Source of the DNA: an uncultured Clostridia bacterium
Lineage (GTDB): Bacteria > Bacillota > Clostridia > TANB77 > CAG-508
Direction: 5' to 3'
Assembly: GCA_934121905.1 (NCBI GenBank)
Contig: CAKOVI010000006.1
Span: 1-64,000 of the forward strand
Length of the DNA stretch: 64,000 bases
The notes below the pieces were generated by a model. That model was not told the origin of the DNA. It searched no databases and saw nothing but the letters and a program-made list of their open reading frames with translations. Positions within the stretch are counted from its first letter, which is position 1, and each line of letters starts with the position of its first letter. A program made the position numbers and the translations under genes. Of this stretch, positions 26,125 to 34,413 are shown in pieces.

Positions 26125-26475
26125 TTAATCTGTCATTTCTAATTGTATAAGTCTTCTATCATGCCAATCTAATGTATTTTCTATTCCCTTTATACGTAAA
26201 TCTGTTTCTTCAAACTTATCTTTATTCACTTCGCCTAAATCAAATAAAGCCGTTATTTTATCTGTAAGTTCATATTCCATTTTTACCATGTTTTTTCTTA
26301 AACGAACAATTTCTTTTGAATGTTTATCAATTTTCTCTGTAAGTTCATATTCCATTCTTGCCATATTTTCTCCTAAGCGAACAAATTCTTTTGAATGTTC
26401 ACCTAATACATTATTTATTGTTTTTATGTTTTTAGACATTTCTATTAAAAGACTATTTCTTTGTTCATCAGTCAT
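26125..26475 (-). CDS. Small coiled-coil protein with internal repeat
   Basis: 116 residues, no membrane segment. It is almost entirely heptad coiled coil. A segment of about 24 residues is duplicated: HSKEFVRLGENMARMEYELT and HSKEIVRLRKNMVKMEYELT, at about residues 27-47 and 51-71. The C-terminus has DLRIKGIENTLDWHDRRLIQ, seen in small phage-like or DUF coiled-coil proteins. RBS AGGAGATAAC. It is a single gene between a terminator and 200 bases of AT-rich DNA. Function not recognised. Confidence 0.65.
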   Translation of the reverse strand: MTDEQRNSLLIEMSKNIKTINNVLGEHSKEFVRLGENMARMEYELTEKIDKHSKEIVRLRKNMVKMEYELTDKITALFDLGEVNKDKFEETDLRIKGIENTLDWHDRRLIQLEMTD

Positions 26476-26703
26476 AGTTATCTCCTCCTTTCATATTAAA
26501 TTTTTCAAATTTACATTTATAAAAAATTCATAGAGATGATAAAAATAATTTTTGAAACAAAATTTTCTCAAATAAATTAATTGAATAAAGAAAATTTGAA
26601 ATTACAGTTCACATTATATGTCGAAATTTGTTATTTTGTCAAGTACTTTTCATCGCAAATTTCGACATCTTTCGTAAATCAAAATTTCTCTTTAAGACCG
26701 TTT

Positions 26704-27450
26704 TTATTCAATCAATTCACTACTACCTGTTAAATAATCTATTTTTATATTTGGTTGAACATTATATACATATACATTGAATTTTACTTCTTCTCCCCTA
26801 TCTTCAACAGATTCTGCCTCCATTTGCACTCCATTTGCCACTAAATTATTTTCTTCAAAAATTGGTGTTACTCTATAAAGTACATGTCCATTTTTCTGTT
26901 TTACATACTCTGCAACCTGATTCTCAAATGGAAGCATACCTTCTACATTTAAATATCTTGTTCCTGTTATTAGATTCTGTTTATTCGCATTTTCTGCAGT
27001 TAGTTGATATCCTATTAAATGACATCTATTGTACAAATATTTTCCTTCTACACAATCATATTTTACAGCATGCCAACCTGTAGGCTTTACTTTGCTTATA
27101 TCTCCCCTTGCTTCTGTTGGTATCGTTTCTTTCGAAACATTTGCATAAGCTACTCCGCATCTTCCCAAACTATCTAATTCACTATATTTTTCAAAACTAT
27201 TGATATTTAAATCTTCATCTGGAAACTCTGGTTCGTTATTATTTATAATTACATATGGTGTTTTCCCATCAAATTCCGGAATATCTTCCAAATTAAATGA
27301 TGTTTGTATGCTTTCTGTTGCTTGGATATTCTGATTGCTATCTAGGTCTACTCCATATTTGTTTTCATAATATCCTGCAACAAGTATAATTATTAACGTA
27401 ATTATGGAAATTATTAAATTATATTTGCTTTTGTATTTCTTTTTACTCAT
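26704..27450 (-). CDS. Membrane-anchored DNA/RNA non-specific endonuclease (EndA-like)
   Basis: 248 residues. One N-terminal membrane helix (about residues 10-28, YNLIISIITLIIILVAGYY) anchors an extracellular nuclease domain. Family signs: LGRCGVAYANVSKETIPTEA, GDISKVKPTGWHAVKYDC, and the catalytic YNRCHLIGYQLTAENANKQN, which holds the His of the usual (D)RGH motif, followed by LITGTRYLNVEGMLPFENQV with Asn for Mg. The family (Endonuclease_NS_2) includes surface nucleases used for DNA uptake or degradation. Monocistronic. The call is firm; the physiological role is inference. Confidence 0.88.
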   Translation of the reverse strand: MSKKKYKSKYNLIISIITLIIILVAGYYENKYGVDLDSNQNIQATESIQTSFNLEDIPEFDGKTPYVIINNNEPEFPDEDLNINSFEKYSELDSLGRCGVAYANVSKETIPTEARGDISKVKPTGWHAVKYDCVEGKYLYNRCHLIGYQLTAENANKQNLITGTRYLNVEGMLPFENQVAEYVKQKNGHVLYRVTPIFEENNLVANGVQMEAESVEDRGEEVKFNVYVYNVQPNIKIDYLTGSSELIE

Positions 27451-27517
27451 TTTTCAGCACCCTTTATAAAATTAAAATGATTATATCATTCGAAATTTTA
27501 TATGTAAATATTTTTTC

Positions 27518-27546
27518 TTGATTTTTTATTAAAAATATTTTATAAT
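27518..27546 (+). promoter_or_regulatory. Sigma-A promoter for the 27594 gene
   Basis: TTGATT (27518-27523), 17 bases, TATAAT (27541-27546). Confidence 0.65.
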
Positions 27547-27593
27547 TTATTCATATTCTCAATTCCTTAATCTGAAAGGATGTGTATTAATTT

Positions 27594-28115
27594 ATGAATT
27601 TATCTGAATTTTTAGAAAAAAAATTGTCTGATTCTAATAAAACAAATAACTTAGTTTCCAGCTTTATTAAAGAACTTCAAAATCACTTAGAAAATAGTGA
27701 ATTGAATATTAAAAATGGTTCAAAATTTGTCGTTACAGATATTAATGGCGAAAATGTATCTCTAATAGATATATTTTCTGGAAACGAATTAAAAACTTCT
27801 AATTTTGAGAAGGAAGACTTATTAAACTTAGATTTAGGTTCAAATGTTATTTTTGAAAATAATAAATTCATTTTAACTGATGAAAAATTTGAAATTACTA
27901 ATTTGGATGCTAAAGCTAAGCTCGATGATTTATATTTTAATCTTGATGAAGAAGAAGGTTCATTATTTTCCGTAAAAAAAATTGATGATGATAAAATTTA
28001 TTTAACCAATCTCGAAGAAGGTGGATATTTCAGTATTCCCAAAGAAAAATATCCAAATTTTAAAGTTGGTAATACATTAAAGAAAGAAAATGGAAAATAT
28101 AATTTAGAACAATAA
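27594..28115 (+). CDS. Hypothetical acidic protein
   Basis: 173 residues. RBS GAAAGGATG. The N-terminal 40 residues are helical (MNLSEFLEKKLSDSNKTNNL); the rest is strand-turn rich with KFVVTDINGENVSLIDIFSG and, near the end, DDDKIYLTNLEEGGYFSIPK. The latter resembles small DUF3006-type beta barrels, but too weakly to assign. No signal peptide. Monocistronic with promoter and terminator, convergent with the next gene. Confidence 0.65.
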   Translation: MNLSEFLEKKLSDSNKTNNLVSSFIKELQNHLENSELNIKNGSKFVVTDINGENVSLIDIFSGNELKTSNFEKEDLLNLDLGSNVIFENNKFILTDEKFEITNLDAKAKLDDLYFNLDEEEGSLFSVKKIDDDKIYLTNLEEGGYFSIPKEKYPNFKVGNTLKKENGKYNLEQ

Positions 28116-28158
28116 AATAAAAACAGGTTAATTCTAAAATTAGCCTGTTTTTATTTTA
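28115..28158. terminator. Bidirectional terminator
   Basis: Arms AAAATAAAAACAGG (28115-28128) and 28145-28158 between convergent genes, with A- and T-runs built into the stem base. Confidence 0.85.
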
Positions 28159-28479
28159 TTAAAATTCTTGTATATTATTTTCAATATTTTCTTCTTCTAC
28201 AACATTTTCTTCTTGACTTGACATAGATATTTCTGAATCAAAAGAAAATACTTTTCTTTCTGCTCTTGCTTTTTCTTCAAATTTCTTTTCGAATTCTGCT
28301 TTTGTAGAATTTAAAGATTCTTGCATAGCATAAAACATTTTTTCAACATCTTCTTTTGTAAAATCATAGCTATTACTTCTTGCCATTGGTTCTAATATTT
28401 GGATGTCATGCATTACATTGTTTACCCTTTTTCCTGCAAATTCCATAAATTTCTTTCTTTTTTCTTCGTTAACTTCCAT
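28159..28479 (-). CDS. Hypothetical small acidic helical protein
   Basis: 106 residues. Starts MEVNEEKRKKFMEFAGKRVN; mid-part EDVEKMFYAMQESLNSTKAE and a basic helix KKFEEKARAERK, ending in an acidic tail of about 30 residues. No membrane segment. It lies downstream of the SprT-like gene on the same strand, 93 bases away. Not recognised; coding is supported by its position between terminator and ribosome site (GGGAGCAAC). Confidence 0.6.
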   Translation of the reverse strand: MEVNEEKRKKFMEFAGKRVNNVMHDIQILEPMARSNSYDFTKEDVEKMFYAMQESLNSTKAEFEKKFEEKARAERKVFSFDSEISMSSQEENVVEEENIENNIQEF

Positions 28480-28572
28480 TTTTTGTTGCTCCCTTCAATT
28501 TATAAAAATATTATTACATTTCTATTTTATATCACAAAAAAGCCGAAAAATCAAACATATTTTATTATTTTT

Positions 28573-29154
28573 TTAATCTTCTATTATTTCTAATTTTCCT
28601 TTACATTTTCCACACCTATAATCTCTTATAAAGTTTTTCTTTAGTCTTTGTCTGTAAAATATAAGTCCACAATTTTTACATTTTATTTTATATTTATATG
28701 TTATCTCTTTATCTTCAAATTTAATGTTGCTATTTTCATAGTCTTTTTCTTTGTTTCCAAGTCGTTGAATTTTGTAACCTAACTTTTGATTAATATACTC
28801 AGCATATTTTTTAAATTCTTTACCATGGTTATTACAATATGGCAGACAATGAATTAATTCATGCATTATAGTATTTTTTATAATGTCATCATTTAAATCT
28901 AATACCCATTTGCTTATTTCTATATCGTGTTTTAAAAATACATCATATACTTTTCTTCTTCTATGATTCTTATATTCTATATGATAACTTGTAATTACAG
29001 GCTTAGACTGCTTACAACAGCCATATCTTTTTGCTTTTCTTTTAGCTATATTGATTGTAATTTTTCCGTTTTTTTTGCTATCTTCCATATTAATACCTAT
29101 AGATTTTAATTCTTCTATACACTCATTGTATAATTTGGTTAATTTTTCTTCCAT
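28573..29154 (-). CDS. SprT-like zinc metalloprotease
   Basis: 193 residues. The protease helix is IKNTIMHELIHCLPYCNNHG with HELIH, followed by HGKEFKKYAEYINQKLGYKI giving the third His, as in SprT/Spartan. A C-terminal zinc ribbon follows: IKCKNCGLIFYRQR and YRCGKCKGKLEI. Spartan-type proteases degrade DNA-protein crosslinks; bacterial SprT-like proteins are poorly studied. Its start codon directly abuts the stop of the patatin-like gene, so the two are translated from one mRNA. Confidence 0.88.
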   Translation of the reverse strand: MEEKLTKLYNECIEELKSIGINMEDSKKNGKITINIAKRKAKRYGCCKQSKPVITSYHIEYKNHRRRKVYDVFLKHDIEISKWVLDLNDDIIKNTIMHELIHCLPYCNNHGKEFKKYAEYINQKLGYKIQRLGNKEKDYENSNIKFEDKEITYKYKIKCKNCGLIFYRQRLKKNFIRDYRCGKCKGKLEIIED

Positions 29155-30018
29155 TTATATTTCCTCTGTTATTTTTTCTCTCTGTTCCATAACTGCATTA
29201 TACCCATTTTCTATCGTTTTTTCTATTTCATCCATAGATAATAAACTCGTATCTGGATTATAAATTTCTATCGCTATATCTGCTAATTTTCTTGCATTTT
29301 CTACACCAGAATGCGAGAATATATCAAGTGCTCTAACTAACACTCCCTCTAAACTCCTACTTGGAGTATATTTATTTAAATCGAAACTTATTGCAATAGT
29401 TTTTGTTGCTCCCATATCTTTTAATACTTGTACAGGCAAATTATCTACTGTGCCTCCATCTATAAAATTGTATTTTTCATAGTTTGATGTTGTAAATATC
29501 GCAGGAAATGCCATACTCGAACGCACAGCTTTTCCTATGTTTATATCTGTTATATATTCTATATTTTCGTCCTTATCTTTTATTTCATTTGATATAAACA
29601 GACATTCTTTCATTGAGATTGTATCTACTGTCGCAATAGCAAGTTGTTTTTCTTTAAAATCTGCGATTATATTTTTACCTTTTTCTTTTGCTGCTTCATT
29701 TATAAAATTTTCGACTAATTTTCCGTCAATTATTCCTTCTACTCTTGTTTCTTTATGTAAAAGAAAATTTATTGCCATTTGACACAGCACTTTTTTTCTT
29801 ATTTTTAAGATTTTTTTATATTTTTCTTTACATATTTCTTTTATTTCTTCTGGTGTATATCCCATTGCATAAAGTGCTGCTATCGCACTTCCTGTGCTTG
29901 TTCCAGATATACATTTAATTTTTATTCCTAGTTCTTCAAGTGCTTTTAGCGCTCCTATGTGTGCAAAACCTTGTAGTCCGCCTCCTGCTAATGATACTCC
30001 ATAATCTATTTTTTTCAT
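29155..30018 (-). CDS. Patatin-like phospholipase
   Basis: 287 residues. Catalytic dyad signs: oxyanion-type start SLAGGGLQGFAHIGALKAL, the nucleophile elbow CISGTSTGSAIAALYAMGY (G-T-S-T-G), and FIDGGTVDNLPVQVLKDMG supplying the catalytic Asp (D-G-G). Such enzymes, like RssA and YqhO, hydrolyse acyl esters of phospholipids inside the cell. No signal peptide. It precedes the SprT-like gene without a gap and lies 11 bases after cadA on the same strand, so read-through from the metal operon is likely. Confidence 0.9.
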   Translation of the reverse strand: MKKIDYGVSLAGGGLQGFAHIGALKALEELGIKIKCISGTSTGSAIAALYAMGYTPEEIKEICKEKYKKILKIRKKVLCQMAINFLLHKETRVEGIIDGKLVENFINEAAKEKGKNIIADFKEKQLAIATVDTISMKECLFISNEIKDKDENIEYITDINIGKAVRSSMAFPAIFTTSNYEKYNFIDGGTVDNLPVQVLKDMGATKTIAISFDLNKYTPSRSLEGVLVRALDIFSHSGVENARKLADIAIEIYNPDTSLLSMDEIEKTIENGYNAVMEQREKITEEI

Positions 30019-30029
30019 ATTGTATTCTC

Positions 30030-31886
30030 CTATGTTAAAATTTTCAATTTTTTCACTTTAAGCATTCTCAAAGCATTAATTATAGCAATTATAGAAACTC
30101 CAACATCTGCAAAAACAGCTTCCCACATAGTTGAAAGACCAATTGCAGTAAGAACCAAAACTAAAATTTTAATGGCAATTGCAAACACAATATTTTCTTT
30201 TACAATTTTCATCGTCTTTCTAGACAAACTTATAGCGTCTCCTATTTTAGAAGGCTCATCTGTCATAATAACAACATCAGCTGCTTCAATTGCAGCATCA
30301 GAACCTAATGCACCCATTGCAATTCCTATATCAGACATAGCAAGAACTGGGCTATCATTTATTCCATCTCCTACAAATACAAGTTTACCTTTTTCTGTTT
30401 TTTCTTGCATTAATTTTTCTACTTTTTCTACTTTTTCATCTGGTAATAATTCTGTATAAACTTCATCTAACCTAAGTTTTTCTCCAACATCTTCTCCAAC
30501 TGTTTTCTTGTCCCCTGTAAGCATAACTGTTTTCTTTACACCTAAATTTTTCAAATTCTTAACCAAACCTAAAGAGTCTTCTTTTATTTCATCTGAAATT
30601 ATAATTAATCCTTTATATTCATTGTTTACTGCAATATACAAAATTGTTCCAATATCTTCACTTTTTGTGTATTGAATTTTATTTTCTTCCATTAGTTTTT
30701 CATTACCAATTAATACATTTTTATCATCAATTGTAACACTTATTCCGTGTCCGGAAATTTCTTTTATATTTTTTATTCTGTTTGTGTCTATTTCTTTTTT
30801 ATATGCATTTTTTATAGATTTTGCAATTGGGTGGTTTGAATAGTTTTCTGCATATGCTGCAATTTCAAGTAATTCATTTTTATCTATATTATTTGTTTCA
30901 ATTTTTTGAACTTCAAATACACCCTTCGTTAAAGTTCCTGTTTTATCAAACACTGCTATTTCAGTTGATGCTAATGCTTCTAAATAGTTACTTCCTTTTA
31001 TTAATATTCCCATTTTAGATGCTCCTCCAATTCCTCCGAAAAAGCTTAATGGTATTGATATAACTAATGCACAAGGACATGATACAACTAAAAATGATAA
31101 TGCTCTATAAACCCATTCTGTAAATGATGTTCCTTTAAATATAAATGGTGGCACAATTGCAAGTATTACTGCTATGATTACAACTGTTGGAGTATAGTAT
31201 TTGGCAAACTTTGTAATAAAATTTTCTGATTTTGATTTTTTGCTACTCGCATTTTCAACTAAATCTAAAATTTTGCTTACTGTTGATTCCCCATATTCTT
31301 TTGATACTCTTACTAAAATCTTCCCGCTTTCATTTATTGAACTACTTAATACTTCGTCATCTTTTTTTACTTCTACTGGTACAGATTCTCCTGTTAATGC
31401 TTTTGTATCAAGCATTGTAGTTCCTTCAATTATTACTCCATCTAGAGGTATTTTTTCTCCGGGTTTTACAACTATTATTTCTCCAATTTTTACCTCATCT
31501 GGGTCTATTTTTTCTTCTTTTTCATCTCTTAAAACATTTGCATAGTCTGGTCTTATATCCATTAAGCTTGAGATTGATTTTCTTGATTTATCAACTGCAT
31601 AGCTTTGGAACAATTCTCCAACTTGATAGAATAACATTACTGCAACTGCCTCTGGAAATTCACCAACTCCAAATGCTCCTAATGTTGCAACTGCCATTAA
31701 AAAGTTTTCGTCAAATACTTTTCCTCTGAAAATATTTCTAACAGCTTTTTTTAGTATGCTAAGTCCAACAATTAAATAACTTATTATAAATAATGTATCT
31801 TTTACCCAAATATTTGTAAAATTTCCTGCTATTGCAATTATATATATAATTAGTGCTATTAATATTTTTATTGCTCTTTTTTTCAT
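30030..31886 (-). CDS. cadA: Heavy-metal P1B-type ATPase (Zn/Cd/Pb exporter type), lacking the N-terminal HMA domain
   Basis: 618 residues with eight predicted helices. Motifs in order: TGESVPVEV (actuator), VVSCPCALVISIPLSFFGG (metal-binding CPC in helix 6), AVFDKTGTLTKG (phosphorylated Asp), SNHPIAKSI (HP motif), GDGINDSPVLAMSDIGIAMG, and FADVGVSIIAIINALRML at the end. CPC with an Asp in the last helix fits Zn/Cd/Pb export. The usual N-terminal CxxC domain is absent; a separate HMA protein is encoded just upstream. Third gene of cadC-HMA-cadA. Confidence 0.93.
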   Translation of the reverse strand: MKKRAIKILIALIIYIIAIAGNFTNIWVKDTLFIISYLIVGLSILKKAVRNIFRGKVFDENFLMAVATLGAFGVGEFPEAVAVMLFYQVGELFQSYAVDKSRKSISSLMDIRPDYANVLRDEKEEKIDPDEVKIGEIIVVKPGEKIPLDGVIIEGTTMLDTKALTGESVPVEVKKDDEVLSSSINESGKILVRVSKEYGESTVSKILDLVENASSKKSKSENFITKFAKYYTPTVVIIAVILAIVPPFIFKGTSFTEWVYRALSFLVVSCPCALVISIPLSFFGGIGGASKMGILIKGSNYLEALASTEIAVFDKTGTLTKGVFEVQKIETNNIDKNELLEIAAYAENYSNHPIAKSIKNAYKKEIDTNRIKNIKEISGHGISVTIDDKNVLIGNEKLMEENKIQYTKSEDIGTILYIAVNNEYKGLIIISDEIKEDSLGLVKNLKNLGVKKTVMLTGDKKTVGEDVGEKLRLDEVYTELLPDEKVEKVEKLMQEKTEKGKLVFVGDGINDSPVLAMSDIGIAMGALGSDAAIEAADVVIMTDEPSKIGDAISLSRKTMKIVKENIVFAIAIKILVLVLTAIGLSTMWEAVFADVGVSIIAIINALRMLKVKKLKILT

Positions 31887-31914
31887 TTATGTTTCATCCC
31901 TTTCTTATAAATTA

Positions 31915-31945
31915 CCCAATTTGAAAACGTTTATTTCAAATTGGG
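31915..31945 (-). other. Intercistronic hairpin between HMA gene and cadA
   Basis: Perfect 12-bp arms CCCAATTTGAAA (31915-31926) and 31934-31945, loop 7. Read on the minus strand it lies after the HMA stop and before cadA, but no T-run follows. It may set RNA stability or partial attenuation rather than full termination. Confidence 0.65.
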
Positions 31946-31956
31946 CTTTTATGTCT

Positions 31957-32178
31957 TTATACTTCTTTTATTGTACACTCTGGCTCTTCTTTTTTTATTA
32001 CTTTTTGAACTTTTTTCATAACTTCTTCTTTGTTTTCTTCATCACATTCTATAACTAATTTTTCTGTCATAAAACTTATAGATGCTTCTTTTACCTCATC
32101 TATTTTTTGTATTGCTCTTTCTAATTCTGCTGCACAATTTGCACAATCTAATCCTTTTATTTTAAATTTATATTTCAT
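31957..32178 (-). CDS. Heavy-metal-associated (HMA) domain protein
   Basis: 73 residues from the ATG at 32178, which follows GGAGGTAAT. The fold is one ferredoxin-like HMA domain with the metal-binding KGLDCANCAAELERAI (CxxC). This is the domain that is missing from the ATPase encoded next, so it probably delivers metal to it in trans or buffers it. It lies 17 bases after cadC. Confidence 0.9.
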   Translation of the reverse strand: MKYKFKIKGLDCANCAAELERAIQKIDEVKEASISFMTEKLVIECDEENKEEVMKKVQKVIKKEEPECTIKEV

Positions 32179-32195
32179 TTCTATTACCTCCATTT

Positions 32196-32558
32196 TTATC
32201 TTTTATGTTCGATGTGTTCTATTCCTACTTCGAACACTTCTTTTACGTGTTCATCATCTAAAGTGTAAAATACTTCTTTACCTACTTTTCTGCATTTCAC
32301 TATTCCTGAACGTCTTAAAGTTCCTAGTTGATGTGATATTGATGATTTGCTCATATTTAGTACATTTGCTATATCACATACACACATTTCGTTTTTGTCT
32401 AGTGCATATAGTATTTTCGTTCTGGTTGTGTCTCCTAGTATTTTAAAAAATTCTGCTAGTTTGTTTAGCAGGTCTTCATCCGCCATTTGCTTTTTTGTGT
32501 TTTCTACTATGTCTTTATGTATTACATTGCAGTCACATATAAATTCGTTTTTTGCCAT
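32196..32558 (-). CDS. cadC: ArsR/SmtB-family metal repressor, CadC type
   Basis: 120 residues. A winged helix (about 35-105) with the DNA-recognition helix MSKSSISHQLGTLRRSGIV. Metal-site residues are those of CadC: FICDCNV at the N-terminus, and MCVCDIAN in helix 3 (a four-Cys site for Cd, Pb or Zn). The C-terminal helix DDEHVKEVFEVGIEHIEHKR could also form the second, zinc-type site. It represses the operon and lets go on metal binding. RBS AAAGGAGG. A fitting operator overlaps its promoter. Confidence 0.93.
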   Translation of the reverse strand: MAKNEFICDCNVIHKDIVENTKKQMADEDLLNKLAEFFKILGDTTRTKILYALDKNEMCVCDIANVLNMSKSSISHQLGTLRRSGIVKCRKVGKEVFYTLDDEHVKEVFEVGIEHIEHKR

Positions 32559-32594
32559 TTGTGCCTCCTTTCGGTTTAGGGTTCTTTTGTTATG

Positions 32595-32650
32595 GTTGAA
32601 TGTTTGTTCAACTTTTTTTATATTATATGTTTATTTATTTTTGTTGTCAA
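32595..32650 (-). promoter_or_regulatory. cad promoter and ArsR-type operator
   Basis: On the minus strand TTGACA (32645-32650), 17 bases, TATAAT (32622-32627), then the symmetric GTTGAACAAACATTCAAC (32612-32595). The TGAA-n6-TTCA core is the known ArsR/SmtB operator form. It sits at the transcription start, so CadC binding would block the operon. Confidence 0.85.
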
Positions 32651-32735
32651 TAGTTTTTTAATTTTATTTTTTAGATTTATAAAAATAATATAACACAACT
32701 GTAATATTTTCATATCTATTAGAATTTTATATATG

Positions 32736-32771
32736 TAAAAAAATAAGATAGAAAAAAGTATTTTTCCATCT
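32736..32771 (-). terminator. Terminator after the 32816 gene
   Basis: AGATGGAAAAA pairs with TTTTTTCTATCT around 32746-32771 (one mismatch); on the minus strand TATTTTTTT follows. Confidence 0.7.
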
Positions 32772-32815
32772 CATAACCATAATATTTAATTAAATTTAGC
32801 TTTATATATATTTTC

Positions 32816-33286
32816 CTAATAATTTCTATACTGATTCTTATCAGCCCTATCATCCAACTTTCTATCATATTCCTTATTTTGAAAGAACCAATCAGTTTTC
32901 TTGTCTTTAGGATCTCTTTTTCTTAACTTATTTACCATTAAATCAAAAAACACACAAAAAGCAATAATAACACCTATAGCAGAAACAAAAACATTTTGCA
33001 TAACAGCTACAGACATTTCTTCTTCAGAAGTAATATTACTAAATATGTATCCTCCAAAATAATAACCATAAGAAGCAAGATAAATAATTCCACCAATCCA
33101 ATTTCTTCTTAAAACTAAAATCATACATAAAATTGCAACAAAAAGTAATGCGATTTCAACTGTTGAATTAAATACTATAAAACCCCCAAATGTTTCTCCA
33201 TATTGTGCCTGAAAAGCAACAATAATTCTAAAAATCCAAAACATACCCATAAACATTACAAGTAACCATGATGACAAACTTTTCAT
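32816..33286 (-). CDS. Hypothetical membrane protein, four helices
   Basis: 156 residues. Four predicted membrane helices (about 5-25, 38-60, 65-85, 95-118) with GGFIVFNSTVEIALLFVAIL and GGIIYLASYGYYFGGYIF, then a charged cytosolic tail of 40 residues (KLRKRDPKDKKTDWFFQNKE). The tail with DWFF-QNKEYDRKLDDRADKNQ recurs in clostridial hypothetical proteins, as far as I recall, but has no function. Monocistronic with own terminator. Confidence 0.7.
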   Translation of the reverse strand: MKSLSSWLLVMFMGMFWIFRIIVAFQAQYGETFGGFIVFNSTVEIALLFVAILCMILVLRRNWIGGIIYLASYGYYFGGYIFSNITSEEEMSVAVMQNVFVSAIGVIIAFCVFFDLMVNKLRKRDPKDKKTDWFFQNKEYDRKLDDRADKNQYRNY

Positions 33287-33316
33287 TTTATTTTACTTCC
33301 TTTCATATAAAAATTA

Positions 33317-33355
33317 AATAAAAACTTAGACGACTTCATCATCGCCTAAGTTTTT
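33317..33355 (-). terminator. Terminator after DUF1292 gene
   Basis: Arms 33321-33333 and 33342-33355 (AAAACTTAG core) adjacent to the stop codon; minus-strand T-run TTTTTATTT. Confidence 0.8.
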
Positions 33356-33356
33356 A

Positions 33357-33671
33357 CTACTCATTGCTATCAACGAAATCAAATTCATCTTTAAATTTGT
33401 CTTTAAAAATGTCAAATACTTTCATTAATGTTTCTTCGTTTTCTACGCTAACATAAGACTCTTGTTCACTGTCATCTTCTGAATCTTCTAGTTTTAGTAT
33501 AACAACTTCACCATCATCTTCTTCTCCTTCTTCAAGAACTGGTAGTAAAACGACATATTGTTCATTTTCAAAATCTATTAAATCTAAAAATTCAAATTTA
33601 ACCTCATTTCCATCTTCATCATTTAATGTTATTATGTTATCTAATTCTTCTCCTTCAAAATTTTCTTCCAT
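33357..33671 (-). CDS. yrzB: DUF1292 protein (YrzB-like)
   Basis: 104 residues, very acidic. EELDNIITLNDEDGNEVKFE and FLDLIDFENEQYVVLLPV with later GEVVILKLE are the DUF1292 pattern. It follows ireB and ruvX, the conserved Firmicutes order ireB-ruvX-yrzB. No function is known. End of a long leftward operon. Confidence 0.9.
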   Translation of the reverse strand: MEENFEGEELDNIITLNDEDGNEVKFEFLDLIDFENEQYVVLLPVLEEGEEDDGEVVILKLEDSEDDSEQESYVSVENEETLMKVFDIFKDKFKDEFDFVDSNE

Positions 33672-33724
33672 AATTTCTCCTTTCGATATTTTATAAATAT
33701 TTTTTAATTTTAATAACGTGTTTT

Positions 33725-34147
33725 CTATGAATTTTTTTGCCTTTCAAGATATGTTTCTAAAATATATACTGCAGATATAGTATCTACTATATTTCTTTTT
33801 TTATGCTTGTTTATATTTAAAAAATTCATGGTTTTATGTGCTGCAACAGTTGTAAGTCTTTCATCTATATAGTCTATTTTTATTTTGTTGTATTTGCACT
33901 TTAATTTATGAATGAGTTTTTCTGTAAGTTCTGCTCTTTCTGATTTTGTTCCATCCATATTGTATGGCATTCCGACAACTATTGTATCTATATTGTAAAT
34001 TTCAAGATACTCATCTACTTTTTTTAATATTAATCTATCACTACCTTGTGAGTGTAAAGTTTCTAATCCTTGGGCTGTAATTCCAAGTTCATCAGTTATT
34101 GCAAAACCTGTTCTTGCATCACCATAATCAATGCTCAAAATTCTCAT
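33725..34147 (-). CDS. ruvX: Holliday junction resolvase-like RuvX/YqgF
   Basis: 140 residues of the RNase H-like fold. MRILSIDYGDARTGFAITDE carries the first catalytic Asp, VVGMPYNMDGTKSERAE the conserved G-x-P, and YIDERLTTVAAHKTM the second acidic pair; the last Asp is in NIVDTISAVYILE. RuvX processes the 5' end of pre-16S rRNA and may cut junctions. Start and the ireB stop overlap (TAATG), so the two are coupled. Confidence 0.93.
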   Translation of the reverse strand: MRILSIDYGDARTGFAITDELGITAQGLETLHSQGSDRLILKKVDEYLEIYNIDTIVVGMPYNMDGTKSERAELTEKLIHKLKCKYNKIKIDYIDERLTTVAAHKTMNFLNINKHKKRNIVDTISAVYILETYLERQKNS

Positions 34148-34401
34148 TATTCATCAATTCCTATATAATATTTTACTAATTTTTCTAGTAATTCGTCTCT
34201 TTCTATACATCTAATTTTGTTTCTTGCATCATTATGACTGGTTATATATGTTGGATCTCCAGATAGTATATATCCAACAATTTGGTTTATAGGATTATAT
34301 CCTTTTTCTACTAATGCTTCATATACTTCTTTTAGAACCTTTTTTGTATCTATATCTTTGTTCTTTTCTACCTTGAAAAACATTGTTTTATCAAAATCCA
34401 T
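34147..34401 (-). CDS. ireB: IreB family regulatory phosphoprotein
   Basis: 84 residues. MDFDKTMFFKVEKNKDIDTK, then VYEALVEKGYNPINQIVGYILSG and ARNKIRCIERDELLEKLVKY, is a near-textbook IreB (DUF965). In enterococci IreB is phosphorylated on a Thr near the N-terminus by the kinase IreK and affects cephalosporin resistance; here Thr6 is in the DKT position. It lies 12 bases after the GGDEF-type gene, where alaS normally stands. Confidence 0.93.
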   Translation of the reverse strand: MDFDKTMFFKVEKNKDIDTKKVLKEVYEALVEKGYNPINQIVGYILSGDPTYITSHNDARNKIRCIERDELLEKLVKYYIGIDE

Positions 34402-34413
34402 GTTTTTTCCTCC

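Noticed and set aside
26690..26706. AAGACCGTTTTT resembling the GGGACC repeat core
   Set aside because: Lacks the GGGACC-GGTTC core and has no partner arm; chance similarity.
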